Origin: Gangjinia marincola
GTDB lineage: Bacteria > Bacteroidota > Bacteroidia > Flavobacteriales > Flavobacteriaceae
Direction of reading: 5' to 3'
DNA length: 64,000 nt
Assembly (NCBI RefSeq): GCF_039523415.1
Contig: NZ_BAAAFG010000001.1
Location: 62,001-126,000, forward strand
A program made the position numbers and the translations under genes. The notes under the pieces were generated by a model. The model was not told where the DNA came from and did no database searches. It saw nothing but the letters and a program-made list of their open reading frames with translations. Position 1 is the stretch's first letter; every line of letters begins with the position of its first letter. Below, piece after piece: positions 25,791 through 35,413 of the stretch.

Positions 25791-27713
25791 TTACTTGAGG
25801 AATTTTAGAAGTAGTATTTCTATACATAATGCTATTAGTGCTAAAATAAGAAACCATTTGTAAAGTCCGGTAATAGTGTTTTCACTTAATCGTTCATTAA
25901 AAAAGGTTGTAACACTCTCTTTGACTGAAATAAAGTCTGGCAGGCTTTGCAGATCCATATAATTAAGGTTGCTCTCTGACCTACTATAATTATAACTTAA
26001 TGTAGTTAATGATGTTTCGTCTTGAAGGACATCAAAATTACCGGCTTGTTCTGGTAGTTTATTTGTAGTGATGAGCACATTATCTCCTAAGTTTTGCTGT
26101 TGCGGTATAAACTGTTCTTTTGCGTTTTTTAGTTGTACTACGCGGTCTTTCTTTAGCTGTGCATTAATTTGAATGTCTTCAACTTCACTTACGGTGTAAT
26201 ATAATTTAGGAACATTAGCACTCTGGCGTGCAATGTTATAAAAGGTGGGTACGATTAGCGGAGAGTTTTTAAAGTTAGTGATATCGTTACTTAAAGAGGA
26301 GCTAAATACATAAACACCGTTTTCTTCTATTAGAAAAGGATCATTGTTTTCAAAGCTCAAAAGAGCACTAGAAGTAGAACGGATCGGGCTGTATTCCTGT
26401 ACTTTTGGATACTGAAAATTATCCACCTTACGATCAAATACATTTTCAAATAGTGGATGATCATAATTAATTGTGGTGAGCAAACGTTCCTGCACAATCT
26501 TTTCTCCCAATGAAAGCTGAATCAATTGAGTTGTTAAGCGTGTATAGCTACTTAAATCTTTTGATTTAGGTGGTATAATAATCAAATGCTTTCCATCTGA
26601 AAGATGTTTTGAAAGTATTGGAATAAGCGACGCAGGGATTTGTTTTAATTCGTTAATAATTAGTGTATTCACTTTACTTAATGCACTAAAATCAATGTCC
26701 TTCTCTTCAAAATTTTGATACTTAAATTCAGTTGTAGGATATAAACGTGTTAAAAAATCATCGTCTGTTCCAGAAAGGGCAATTACCTCAATAAGTTCAG
26801 GTTTATTTAGACTTACATAGAAAGAATTGTCATACGTAAGTCCGTTATCAATAATCTCAACTCGTCCTTTTGGGATAATGGGATTGGAGAGTGTAAATTG
26901 TGCAGAAGCTTCTCTGCTCTCATCAAATGAAACACTTGTTTTAGCTAAAATTTGTTCCTCATTATACAAAGTCACTGTCGTATTTTCACGCTGGGTGTTG
27001 CTGGATAAATTTACATTGAGGGTTGGGTTTTGTTGAAAGTTATTCGTTAAGTATAAACTATCAATACTTATATTTTGAGAATCTTCCGGCTGACTGACGA
27101 TTAATGAAATTGCAATATCATTATTCCAGTCTGGTAGGTCCAAATTCCCTTGCGCATCGGTAATTAGAATAAGTTGCTTATTAGTCTTAGGATCTTCCGA
27201 AAAATATGAGGCACCTTTATATATATAGTCCTTTAGTGAATTTGTTTCCGCAGAAAAAGACAATTCCTTTAATTCTTCTTTGATCGATGCTAAGGTTGTA
27301 TTTTGATACGATGAATTATTAGTAAATAGCGTAAAACGCTCTTCTTGCGGCAATTGTTCTAATAATTCCTGTACTGCGCGATTGAGTAATACACCACGTT
27401 TACCTTTTGCCTGCATGCTAAAGGAATTATCCAGATAAATAACAAGTTCTTTTTCTTTGAGAGCAATATTTTCTGCCGGCACGTAGGGTTGGGCAAATGC
27501 GATGATAATACTTGCAAAAAGCACTATTCTGGCTAAAAGTGTAAGCCATTTTTTGAGTTGAGCGCTTTTTCTGGTTTGTTGTGAAACTTGTTTTAAGAAT
27601 TCTACGTTAGAAAAAGCCGTTTTTTGAAATCTTCTTAGTTGAAAAAGATGAACAAGGATAGGAATGATGAGTAAAAAGAGAGCGTAAAGTACGTGAGGAT
27701 GTTTAAACAGCAT
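25791..27713 (-). CDS. BatA-domain/VWA-like membrane protein
   Basis: A 640-residue protein. The first 60 residues are the BatA N-terminal domain (two helices with PILVHLFQLRRFQKTAFSNVEFL between them). A von Willebrand factor A-like domain follows (ELVIYLDNSFSMQAKG near residue 90, the metal-site DxSxS present as DNSFS). Then come beta-rich segments and a final helix. It is anchored by helices at both ends with the bulk outside the cytosol. BatA-type proteins go with envelope stress and cell-surface assembly, but the role is unproven. One base separates it from the dihydroorotase homologue. Confidence 0.83.
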   Translation of the reverse strand: MLFKHPHVLYALFLLIIPILVHLFQLRRFQKTAFSNVEFLKQVSQQTRKSAQLKKWLTLLARIVLFASIIIAFAQPYVPAENIALKEKELVIYLDNSFSMQAKGKRGVLLNRAVQELLEQLPQEERFTLFTNNSSYQNTTLASIKEELKELSFSAETNSLKDYIYKGASYFSEDPKTNKQLILITDAQGNLDLPDWNNDIAISLIVSQPEDSQNISIDSLYLTNNFQQNPTLNVNLSSNTQRENTTVTLYNEEQILAKTSVSFDESREASAQFTLSNPIIPKGRVEIIDNGLTYDNSFYVSLNKPELIEVIALSGTDDDFLTRLYPTTEFKYQNFEEKDIDFSALSKVNTLIINELKQIPASLIPILSKHLSDGKHLIIIPPKSKDLSSYTRLTTQLIQLSLGEKIVQERLLTTINYDHPLFENVFDRKVDNFQYPKVQEYSPIRSTSSALLSFENNDPFLIEENGVYVFSSSLSNDITNFKNSPLIVPTFYNIARQSANVPKLYYTVSEVEDIQINAQLKKDRVVQLKNAKEQFIPQQQNLGDNVLITTNKLPEQAGNFDVLQDETSLTTLSYNYSRSESNLNYMDLQSLPDFISVKESVTTFFNERLSENTITGLYKWFLILALIALCIEILLLKFLK

Positions 27714-27749
27714 TCGTTTTCTATATCAGGCCAAAGATAAAAAACGGTA

Positions 27750-28973
27750 TTAAGAATCGGCTGCTTTTTTGATGGTAAAGTTAAATGTAGTTCCTTCTCC
27801 TACTTTAGAAGCCACATGAATATTCCCATTGAGGTTGTCTACCAGACGCTTTACCGTAGATAGACCAATGCCATTACCACGGGATCCAGATCGATCCTCG
27901 TGTGCAACTGTGGTAAACAGGTCAAAAATGCTATCCACTTTATCCTCCGGTATGCCAATTCCGTTGTCTTTGATAGAGATATAATAATAATATTGATCTT
28001 CATTACAGTCAATGCAGATTTCAATAAGCTCTTTATCGTTATACTTTAAACTATTGCCAATTAAATTTAAGAGTATTTGCTCCAGTGCGGCCTGATTCCC
28101 GATAATTGTAATATCTTCTTCAGGGATGGTGAATTTACAATCATCTTTAATGCTCAACATATCGGTTAAGCTTTCCAGCAAATGGTTAAATTGAAAGGTC
28201 GATATAAGCGACTTATCTTTTGCTATATTATCACTCTCATAATGCGCTAAAATATCGGTAATGTATTTACTCAGCGTAAATGAAGATTGTTTGAGGTAAT
28301 CCAGGTATCTAACTCCCTGATCGTCTAGACTTTCTTCATATTTTTTGCGCAATACATCTGTTGTCACAACCATGTTGGCTAACGGCATTTTCATGTCATG
28401 AGAAATTACCCCGGCAAAATTCTTAAGTTCACTATTTTGCTCTTCTAATCTGCGTTTAGCTTCTTTAAAGCGATTGTTGGTTTTTTTATATTCAATTAAT
28501 CGCGTAACCTGATTTGCGAGAATTTTAAGTGCATTCAATTGATCCTGAGTAATTGAATTTGGCTCATTATCAATAACACAAAGTGTTCCTAAAGAAAAAT
28601 TGTTTTTGTCTATTAAAGAGATCCCTGCGTAAAACATAATGGGTTCTTTAGCGTCTTTAACAAAGGGATGATCATAGAAAAGAGGATGTTCTTTTGTGTT
28701 TTCTATGACCAGTTGATGGTCGGGTTGCGTAATCGTATGACTACAAAAAGATAATAATCGATCAGAGGAGCATATATTCATACCATCTGCTGATTTAAAC
28801 CAAACTTCGCTATCGTCTACAATTGAAATTAATGAAATGGGAACACCTGTGATTTGTTTGGCCAGTCGTGTTATTTCGTCAAACTCTGATTCTGCCGGTG
28901 TATGAAGAATGTCATAACTGCGTACAGCTTGCAAGCGATCAAATTCATTAAGTGGTCTGGCTGCAAGTTGCAT
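27750..28973 (-). CDS. GAF-domain sensor histidine kinase
   Basis: About 407 residues starting at ATG 28973 (the frame extends to a GTG at 28991, not preferred). A GAF sensor domain spans residues 15-165 (ITGVPISLISIVD, CSHTI, LGTLCVID). A short coiled coil is followed by HisKA with phospho-accepting histidine in VISHDMKMPL (about 190), then the HATPase domain with N box (LLNLIGNSLKYND) and G boxes (DNGIGIP, GNGIGLS). No membrane helices, so it is cytosolic. No response regulator is adjacent. It probably senses an intracellular signal and phosphorylates a regulator encoded elsewhere. Confidence 0.9.
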   Translation of the reverse strand: MQLAARPLNEFDRLQAVRSYDILHTPAESEFDEITRLAKQITGVPISLISIVDDSEVWFKSADGMNICSSDRLLSFCSHTITQPDHQLVIENTKEHPLFYDHPFVKDAKEPIMFYAGISLIDKNNFSLGTLCVIDNEPNSITQDQLNALKILANQVTRLIEYKKTNNRFKEAKRRLEEQNSELKNFAGVISHDMKMPLANMVVTTDVLRKKYEESLDDQGVRYLDYLKQSSFTLSKYITDILAHYESDNIAKDKSLISTFQFNHLLESLTDMLSIKDDCKFTIPEEDITIIGNQAALEQILLNLIGNSLKYNDKELIEICIDCNEDQYYYYISIKDNGIGIPEDKVDSIFDLFTTVAHEDRSGSRGNGIGLSTVKRLVDNLNGNIHVASKVGEGTTFNFTIKKAADS

Positions 28974-29071
28974 AGTACATGGTTTAAACACTTAAACAGA
29001 TTAAGTGAATTCAAATGTACATAAAATTGGCATAAATTTTAACAATTGTTTCATTTACGTCCTTATATTAT

Positions 29072-29836
29072 CTAAAAGCGTTCAAAAACACCCAGTCCAA
29101 AAAGTGCAAAGTCGTACTTAACGGGGTCCAGAGGATCCAGTTTTCTTAAAGTTTTGTCTAATTCTGTTAGTGCTTTCCCGTCATTTTGTTTACGTTTTAA
29201 AAGACCTAATTTACGGGCGACGTTACCAGAGTGCACATCTAATGGGCAAGATAGCGCAGAGGTAGCAATAGTATCCCACAGTCCAAAATCAACACTACCC
29301 TGATCTTTTCGTACCATCCATCTCAAAAACATATTAAGACGTTTAGCGGCAGAATTCTTTGAGGGATCACTGACGTGTTTTTCGGTACGTTGTAAGTGAG
29401 GCAGTTCGAAAAAGATCTTTTTAAAATGAGTTATTGCTGCTTGCGTACTTTTAGAGGTACTTTTTAATGAAAAAACGCTTTCCAGGCCTGCATGGTTTTG
29501 ATAGATATTTTTTAAAGCCGAAATAAAATAAAGAAGATCATCTCCATTGAACGTGCGATGAACAAAGGAGCTTAGTTTTTCTAAATCGTTGACTTCATGA
29601 TTTATGACAAAATCATGTGGAGCATCATCCATCAAACTCATTAGTTTATTGGCATTGGTAAGAATGCTTTTACGATTCCCCCAAGCAATAGTCGCTACTA
29701 AAAATGCCGAAATCTCAATATCTTCCTTTTTACTAAATCGATGGGGAATAGCGATAGGATCATGCGCAATAAAACTAAACTGATTGTATTGTTCTACCTT
29801 TTGATCCAAGAAATTTTTTAAATCGGCTTTTTTCAA
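29072..29836 (-). CDS. TIGR02757 family protein (DUF2400)
   Basis: A 254-residue helical protein with the conserved segments DPIAIPHRFS, ATIAWGNRKSI, NMFLRWMVRKD and CPLDVHSGNVARKLGL. The helix-hairpin-helix-like layout is that of the uncharacterised TIGR02757 family; some describe a relation to DNA glycosylases, which I cannot confirm. The only start is TTG at 29836, which overlaps the stop of the CPBP gene as TTGA, so expression is likely coupled. Confidence 0.85.
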   Translation of the reverse strand: MKKADLKNFLDQKVEQYNQFSFIAHDPIAIPHRFSKKEDIEISAFLVATIAWGNRKSILTNANKLMSLMDDAPHDFVINHEVNDLEKLSSFVHRTFNGDDLLYFISALKNIYQNHAGLESVFSLKSTSKSTQAAITHFKKIFFELPHLQRTEKHVSDPSKNSAAKRLNMFLRWMVRKDQGSVDFGLWDTIATSALSCPLDVHSGNVARKLGLLKRKQNDGKALTELDKTLRKLDPLDPVKYDFALFGLGVFERF

Positions 29837-30405
29837 GAGAAATCAAAAAATAAGAAGGGAAGAAACAAAATACCATTGTAGGAAGCATGTAGGGCAATAC
29901 TATAGAGTAATCCAAATTTTACTCTTATATAGCCAAATGTTATTCCCGTAAAAAGCTGCGCGCTCACTAAAATAGGAGCAAAATATAGTACAGAAGTATT
30001 TAATTGGTAATTAGAGAGATGAACAAAACCAAATAGAAGAACAGAGGCATAAAAGAAGTAGGGGAATAACTTCTCAAACTTACTCGCATATAGTAAAGGT
30101 CCTCTAAAAATGCATTCTTCCAATAATGGAGCTGCAACTACACCCAGTAGAAAAATATAGTACTTAGGATGCTCATACATCATTTTTTCCATCTCGTGTT
30201 GGGTAGGCTCAAAAAAATCGAACTGTTGAATTGCTTGAATGCATGCTCCAAGAAGTAATCCTGCAATTAAGCTTAACACAAGTAAAAAACTAAAGACCAA
30301 TAATTTATGCAGTTTGGATTGGTAAGGTTCTGGAGACCAGGTGGGTCGTTTGACAAAACGATACAATTTGATCAGCTCATCTTCAATATTAAACGATACG
30401 TCCAT
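29833..30405 (-). CDS. CPBP family intramembrane metalloprotease
   Basis: A 190-residue membrane protein with five or six helices. EECIFRGPL near residue 95 is the EExxxR motif, and HLSNY and LHASYN supply further histidines of the CPBP (CAAX prenyl endopeptidase and bacteriocin-processing) family. Substrate unknown. The gene overlaps the end of the LolD-like ATPase gene by 17 bases and continues into the TIGR02757 gene by a 4-base overlap. Confidence 0.88.
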   Translation of the reverse strand: MDVSFNIEDELIKLYRFVKRPTWSPEPYQSKLHKLLVFSFLLVLSLIAGLLLGACIQAIQQFDFFEPTQHEMEKMMYEHPKYYIFLLGVVAAPLLEECIFRGPLLYASKFEKLFPYFFYASVLLFGFVHLSNYQLNTSVLYFAPILVSAQLFTGITFGYIRVKFGLLYSIALHASYNGILFLPFLFFDFS

Positions 30406-31048
30406 CGACCATAGTAAGTTTGCGATCAGCCATATTAGCTAATTCATTGTTGTGAGTAACGATAACAAAGGTTTGATTAAACTGTTCGCGTAATTCAAAA
30501 AATAGGTTATGCAAACTTTCAGCAGATTCGCTGTCTAAATTGCCCGAAGGTTCATCGGCAAATATTACCGCCGGATTATTAATCAACGCCCTGGCGACTG
30601 CAACGCGTTGTTGCTCTCCGCCACTGAGTTCAGCCGGTTTATGATCCTCTCTTTGAGAAAGTCCTAAAAAATGAAGTAATTCCCTGGCTCTGGTTTCGGC
30701 TTCGGTTTTACTTGTTTTTGCAATAAATGCGGGAATGCAAATGTTCTCCAGTGCAGTAAACTCTGGTAATAATTGATGAAACTGAAAAATAAAACCAATG
30801 TGTTGATTTCTAAATCTGGCAAGCATCTTCCGCGAAAGCGAAGCAATATTCGTTTGATTTATCTCCAATGTAGCATCAGGCATTGGATCAAAATGATCTA
30901 ATGTCCCCAAAATCTGAAGAAGTGTTGTCTTTCCTGCACCCGAAGCTCCCACAATGGATACAATCTCCCCTTGTTTAATATGTAAATCTACCCCTTTTAG
31001 GACATGTAAATCCCCATAATGTTTGTGGATACCGGTGGCTTTAATCAT
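30389..31048 (-). CDS. ABC transporter ATP-binding protein, LolD-like
   Basis: A 219-residue ATPase. Walker A GASGAGKT at 34-41, Q-loop (FIFQFHQLLPEFTA), signature LSGGEQQRVAVARAL, and Walker B plus D-loop VIFADEPSGNLD are all intact. The MacB/LolD-type N-lobe with HKHYGDLHVLKGVDL suggests lipoprotein release or a peptide exporter from the inner membrane. No permease gene is next to it, so its partner is encoded elsewhere. Confidence 0.92.
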   Translation of the reverse strand: MIKATGIHKHYGDLHVLKGVDLHIKQGEIVSIVGASGAGKTTLLQILGTLDHFDPMPDATLEINQTNIASLSRKMLARFRNQHIGFIFQFHQLLPEFTALENICIPAFIAKTSKTEAETRARELLHFLGLSQREDHKPAELSGGEQQRVAVARALINNPAVIFADEPSGNLDSESAESLHNLFFELREQFNQTFVIVTHNNELANMADRKLTMVDGRIV

Positions 31049-31101
31049 ATACGTTTAAAGTGTGAAAATACTACTTTACGAACTAATGAGCAATGTTGAC
31101 C

Positions 31102-33549
31102 TCAAGAGGTTTTCTTAGAAAATAAACCGGATAAATTATTGTAATCGATAAAATAACTTACTCGCAGAGACAAGGTATTTTGCAATGATTGTTCAAACAA
31201 TTTATTAAGGCTTTCTTGATAGCCAAGAGTAGATTCATTATCGTTTTGTGAAAGTTGGTGGCGATAGAGTAGAGTTGCAAAACTACCCGGAGCAAACCTC
31301 CATTGAAAGCTAATGTCCAGGTTCCAGATATTAAAATTGCGGTTAGGGTTATTAAGGTCTGTATTCTCAAAGTCATAAAAGTCTATCTGGGATCTGGTGC
31401 CGTCTTGATTGAGGAGGTAGAACACATCATTAGAATAATCTGCGGTACTCCAAAAGTTTCTAAAGCGAAGGTTGATTGCTTTAAACGGGTCAAAATTAAA
31501 ACTGGCATTTAATGAATTTTCTATGGTTGTTACATTTCGCTGTCCTAAAAATACATCTGTTTCTGTATTATCCACCCAGCCAAATTCGTTGTCACGAAGG
31601 CCATATTCTGACGAAAGCACCAATAAAAATCGATCGGAAAAGCGATAACGCGGAGAGAAATCTACACTGTATCGCGTTACTTCATCATCAAAAAATTCAC
31701 GGTAGGAGATGCCGGCATCAAATGCAAATTTTCTTCTGTAATCGGTAGATATCCAGGTCCTTCCGCCCAGATTACTGCTAAAGGTTACAAATCGGCCGTC
31801 TAACCTGGGTTCAAAATAATCATCCTCATCTGTTTCAAAATTCAAATCACCACCAAATGCGGTTCGGGATGGTAAAACAAAGAAACTATCCAATGAAAAA
31901 CGATTACTGGTTTGAACATCGGGTTGATATAATCGTCGATGGCGCGCAGTAAGTTCTATGCGATAACGATTAAAGATTTTATTAGGTTCAAAAATTTGAT
32001 AGGAACCGCCTACCACAAAACTATTAAAGTTATTCCTAAAGTTAAGTCCTAGATCATTGATGTCATAATCTGTGTTTGAAAAGTCATGACCAAATCGATA
32101 GCGCCAATTCCCGGTAATCTTATAAATATCTAACTCGGTTCTCAAACCGGTCGTTAATCCATTATCGCGCACATTACTCACAACGGCTCTACCTGAAGAT
32201 CGGATGGTATTTTTCTTATCGGCAACATCAAACACAAAGGCAGAGGTATTTGCATCTCTAAACTCACTTCCAGATCTTATAACACTGCTATTAACAATTG
32301 AAATCGAAGAGTTACCATTAAACTGTTGGTCTAGAACAAACACATTATAATTTGTTAATGGTTCTGCAAGTTCTTTTCTGCGATTACCTGTGATAGTATC
32401 TTCTACAGTAGCAAATGTATCCTCGGTAATAGAATTGAGAATTCCTATACCCAGGTTATCTTTGGTTCTTCCGGTAACTTTAATGCTGTTGAGTAAGTTA
32501 ATGGTTCCGGGGACTTCAATGATTTGTTCGTTGTCCCTAAGGAACACGCTGCCGGTTGGTTCGCCGCCAATTCTTCGGGAGAAAAAAATATTACCGCGAT
32601 TAAACAGGTCAATACCCTCTGTAAAAAATGCACGGTTTTCATTAAAAGTTTGTTCAAAGGGTCCAAGGTTAAGTACAACTTCATCAAAGGCCACCTGGCC
32701 AAAGTCTGGAATAAGCTGGGCATCAAGGGTAAAACTATCACTTAACCCGTATTTAATATCCATACCCGCACTAAAACTTGTTTCTGGCGCAGCACCTTTT
32801 GAAAATCTGCTTTGGACCTGACCAAATGGAAAAAATAAAAGTCGGGTAGGGGGATCAACATTCTTAATATTAGTCAACAACCCGTTGTATTGGGTTTCTC
32901 TGCCTACTTCACGATCAATATAATTCCAGCTGTAACCTTCATTTTTATGAATTACACGACGGTAAAAATTAATGCTCCAGTCTTGTATGTCAATTTCGGG
33001 AAAACGTAAGGTATTGTACGGGATCTTATATTCTACATACCAGCCTTTTTCATCGTAAGAGATTTCTGCTTGAAAAACCACATTAAATCCAAAGTCCTGA
33101 TCATTTTGTGTAACCCTGCTATCTCCAATCGTTCCGGCACTGGTTACCCAAAAGCGCGTTTCGTTGATTCCATCATTATAGCTATTGATTGCCACCATAA
33201 AATGATCTGCCTGTACAAAAATTTCATCCCGCTGGCTAAATTGCTTCAGGATTTCATCTGGGTTTTCATCGTATAGATAGGCGGCGATGTACACGGCCTT
33301 GTCATCATATCCTAATTTGACTTCAGATAAATGAGTATCTGGCGCCATGCCCTGATTTTCGGGTTCAAAATTAAAAAAATCACCGTAGGAGGGAAGCTTA
33401 TCCCACACATCATCATCTAAAATACCGTCGATTTTAGGAGGATTAGTGATTCGGGTTGCTTTAAGCTCTTTTTGTTTAGTAGTGGTTTGGGCTATTCCTA
33501 AAAAACAGGAAAAGAAAATAAAATAAGTGCAAATGCGTAAAAATGTCAT
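31102..33549 (-). CDS. DUF5916 protein with carbohydrate-binding family 9-like N-terminus
   Basis: An 815-residue secreted/outer-membrane protein with a signal peptide ending GIAQ. Residues about 30-210 form a family-9-like carbohydrate-binding domain (PPKIDGILDDDVWDKLP, then VKLGYDDKAVYIAAYLYD). The remainder is the DUF5916 barrel region, with many alternating aromatic and arginine residues and an outer-membrane-type end (LRVSYFIDYNNLSGL). The role is unknown; outer-membrane glycan binding or transport is plausible. Its long reverse-strand open frames are shadows. Confidence 0.87.
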   Translation of the reverse strand: MTFLRICTYFIFFSCFLGIAQTTTKQKELKATRITNPPKIDGILDDDVWDKLPSYGDFFNFEPENQGMAPDTHLSEVKLGYDDKAVYIAAYLYDENPDEILKQFSQRDEIFVQADHFMVAINSYNDGINETRFWVTSAGTIGDSRVTQNDQDFGFNVVFQAEISYDEKGWYVEYKIPYNTLRFPEIDIQDWSINFYRRVIHKNEGYSWNYIDREVGRETQYNGLLTNIKNVDPPTRLLFFPFGQVQSRFSKGAAPETSFSAGMDIKYGLSDSFTLDAQLIPDFGQVAFDEVVLNLGPFEQTFNENRAFFTEGIDLFNRGNIFFSRRIGGEPTGSVFLRDNEQIIEVPGTINLLNSIKVTGRTKDNLGIGILNSITEDTFATVEDTITGNRRKELAEPLTNYNVFVLDQQFNGNSSISIVNSSVIRSGSEFRDANTSAFVFDVADKKNTIRSSGRAVVSNVRDNGLTTGLRTELDIYKITGNWRYRFGHDFSNTDYDINDLGLNFRNNFNSFVVGGSYQIFEPNKIFNRYRIELTARHRRLYQPDVQTSNRFSLDSFFVLPSRTAFGGDLNFETDEDDYFEPRLDGRFVTFSSNLGGRTWISTDYRRKFAFDAGISYREFFDDEVTRYSVDFSPRYRFSDRFLLVLSSEYGLRDNEFGWVDNTETDVFLGQRNVTTIENSLNASFNFDPFKAINLRFRNFWSTADYSNDVFYLLNQDGTRSQIDFYDFENTDLNNPNRNFNIWNLDISFQWRFAPGSFATLLYRHQLSQNDNESTLGYQESLNKLFEQSLQNTLSLRVSYFIDYNNLSGLFSKKTS

Positions 33550-33630
33550 AAATAGTTAGCCCACATCGTAAGATTGCAAAGCTAACATTGTTCACTAGAA
33601 AGCACATACTAACGAAACGTTAAATGAAAA

Positions 33631-33659
33631 TTTGTTTTGTTTTACATTATCTACCTTTG
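33631..33659 (+). promoter_or_regulatory. Promoter of msrA
   Basis: TTTG at 33631-33634 and TACCTTTG at 33652-33659, 17 bases apart, with the ATG 29 bases further on. It fits the Bacteroidota promoter form, with a slightly short spacer. Confidence 0.55.
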
Positions 33660-33688
33660 GCTTAAACAAAATTAACGTTTGATAATTC

Positions 33689-34246
33689 ATGAGTTCAACT
33701 AAAGAGACCGCCGTATTTGCCGCAGGATGTTTTTGGTGTACAGAAGCAGTTTTTGAACGGGTAGAAGGAGTTTATAATGTTCTATCGGGCTATACCGGTG
33801 GACAAATTAAAAATCCTGCCTATCGCGAAATCTGTACCGGCAGAACAGGTCATGCCGAAGGAATTCAATTTGCGTTTGATCCTCAGGTTATTTCCTATAA
33901 TACCTTATTAGACATATTTTTTACAACGCATGATCCAACTACTCTAAATCAACAGGGGCATGATCGTGGTACGCAATACAGATCGGCTATATTTTATACT
34001 AGTGAAGAACAAAAACAATTGGCTGAAGCTAAGATAGAAGAACTAAATGATCGTGGAATTTTTGATGATCCTATTGTCACCGAAGTAACTCCACTGGATG
34101 TTTTTTACGTAGCCGAAGAAGATCATCAGGATTTTTACACGTCTAATCCTAATCAACCCTATTGCCGTGTTGTCATTAACCCAAAATTAGAAAAGCTGCG
34201 TAATTCATTTAGCGACAAGCTTAAATCCAACCGCATTGCCGGTTAA
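33689..34246 (+). CDS. msrA: Peptide-methionine (S)-S-oxide reductase
   Basis: A 185-residue enzyme. AGCFWCTEA (Cys14 and Cys17) is the catalytic motif; GYTGG, the GHAEGIQ region and the YHDPTTLNQQGHDRGTQYRS-like segment (THDPTTLNQQGHD here) complete the active site. It repairs oxidised methionine in proteins using thioredoxin. Length is typical. It is followed 15 bases later by folE and probably shares its transcript. Confidence 0.95.
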   Translation: MSSTKETAVFAAGCFWCTEAVFERVEGVYNVLSGYTGGQIKNPAYREICTGRTGHAEGIQFAFDPQVISYNTLLDIFFTTHDPTTLNQQGHDRGTQYRSAIFYTSEEQKQLAEAKIEELNDRGIFDDPIVTEVTPLDVFYVAEEDHQDFYTSNPNQPYCRVVINPKLEKLRNSFSDKLKSNRIAG

Positions 34247-34261
34247 TTAATTTCATATTAC

Positions 34262-34858
34262 ATGCCTTACCGAAAGTTTGAAGAGTACAACATCGAGGTT
34301 ACGAACGATGTAAAAGATAAATTTAAATCCATCATAGCAGACCTTGGCGAAGACTCGTCTCGTGAAGGTTTATTAAAAACACCAGAGCGTGCCGCAAAAG
34401 CAATGCAATTTTTAACCTCAGGTTATGAGATAGATGCCGCAGAAATTTTGAATGGAGCGATGTTCAAAGAAGATTACAATGATATGGTTATTGTAAAGAA
34501 CATAGAGTTATATTCCTTATGTGAGCACCATATGCTTCCTTTTTTTGGAAAGGCGCACATTGCTTATATTCCAAACGGTCATATCGTTGGATTGAGTAAA
34601 TTACCGCGGATAGTAAATGTTTTTGCCCGAAGATTACAAGTACAGGAGCGGCTTACACACGATATTTTAGAATGTATCAATAATACCTTAAAGCCTAAAG
34701 GAGTTGCAGTAGTGATTGAAGCTTCACATATGTGTATGATGATGCGCGGAGTGCAAAAGCAGAATTCTACTACTACCACCTCCGGATTTAGAGGCGAATT
34801 TGAACGCCAGGAGACCCGCACAGAATTCCTGAAGCTGATTAGTTCTGATTTAAGATAA
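34262..34858 (+). CDS. folE: GTP cyclohydrolase I
   Basis: A 198-residue enzyme that converts GTP to dihydroneopterin triphosphate, the first step of folate synthesis. The zinc ligands are visible in LCEHHMLPFFG (cysteine and histidine) and in MCMMMRG (cysteine). HIAYIPNG and the QVQERLT-like segment (LQVQERLTHD) are also conserved. The N-terminal helical region SREGLLKTPERAAKA is typical. The stop TAA lies in the left arm of a palindrome-ended element. Confidence 0.95.
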   Translation: MPYRKFEEYNIEVTNDVKDKFKSIIADLGEDSSREGLLKTPERAAKAMQFLTSGYEIDAAEILNGAMFKEDYNDMVIVKNIELYSLCEHHMLPFFGKAHIAYIPNGHIVGLSKLPRIVNVFARRLQVQERLTHDILECINNTLKPKGVAVVIEASHMCMMMRGVQKQNSTTTTSGFRGEFERQETRTEFLKLISSDLR

Positions 34859-35022
34859 TACCAATTAATATTCTAATTTTAGTCTCGAATACTTGTTCAT
34901 TTTAAAGGATGCTTCATTGTAGCTTCTTGCCATAACTTAGGCTATGCAAAGAAGTTATAGCTTCGCCTTCTGTAAATGAAACTTCGCATCTCTAACCTAA
35001 AATTAGAATATTAATTGGTATT
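34857..35022. repeat. MITE-like element with 26-base terminal inverted repeats
   Basis: The ends (34857-34882 and 34997-35022) are perfect inverted repeats of 26 bases, beginning AATACCAATT and ending AATTGGTATT. The 114-base interior can fold on itself (CATAACTT with AAGTTATAG). No protein is encoded. The element starts at the folE stop codon. It resembles non-autonomous transposable elements that need a transposase from elsewhere. Confidence 0.8.
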
Positions 35023-35068
35023 TTTGGAATACTATTTGCTTAAGAATAGTGAATTAATTAACATCACT

Positions 35069-35359
35069 ATGTTAGAAAAAAAATATACAAAGCTCTTTAT
35101 TGGATTGATCTTAGACGCGATTGGTATGTTGTCTTTTACCATTCCATTTGTAGGAGAATTATCTGATATCATCTGGGCACCTATTTCTGCCTGGGCAATG
35201 ACAAAACTCTATAAAGGCAAAGTAGGAAGCATAGCAAGTAAAATTGCTTTTGTAGAAGAAGCTTTACCTGGATTAGATATCATACCCACATTCACGATCA
35301 CCTGGCTGTACATGTATGTATTTGCTAAAGAAAAACCTAAAGAAATAATAGTTGGATAA
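35069..35359 (+). CDS. Small membrane protein, 96 residues
   Basis: The likely start is ATG 35069 (MLEKKYTKLFIG); the earlier start at 35015 lies inside the right arm of the repeat. The product has a first helix (LILDAIGMLSFTIPFVG), an IIWAPISAWAM segment and a last helix (FTITWLYMYVFA) around a conserved-looking VEEALPGLD. It resembles small flavobacterial membrane proteins of unknown role. It ends at a shared terminator. Confidence 0.7.
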   Translation: MLEKKYTKLFIGLILDAIGMLSFTIPFVGELSDIIWAPISAWAMTKLYKGKVGSIASKIAFVEEALPGLDIIPTFTITWLYMYVFAKEKPKEIIVG

Positions 35360-35363
35360 TATA

Positions 35364-35390
35364 AAAAGCGCCGGGATCGGCGCTTTTTTT
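35364..35390. terminator. Bidirectional terminator between convergent genes
   Basis: AAAGCGCC pairs with GGCGCTTT around GGGATC, with A-run and T-run flanks. It serves both the 96-residue gene and the lipoprotein gene at 35414. Confidence 0.88.
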
Positions 35391-35413
35391 GGCTAATATT
35401 GAGAACGTTGTAA

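Noticed and set aside
32390..32821. A 143-residue open frame on the plus strand
   Set aside because: It lies fully inside the well-supported DUF5916 gene on the other strand, with composition typical of a shadow frame and no start signal.
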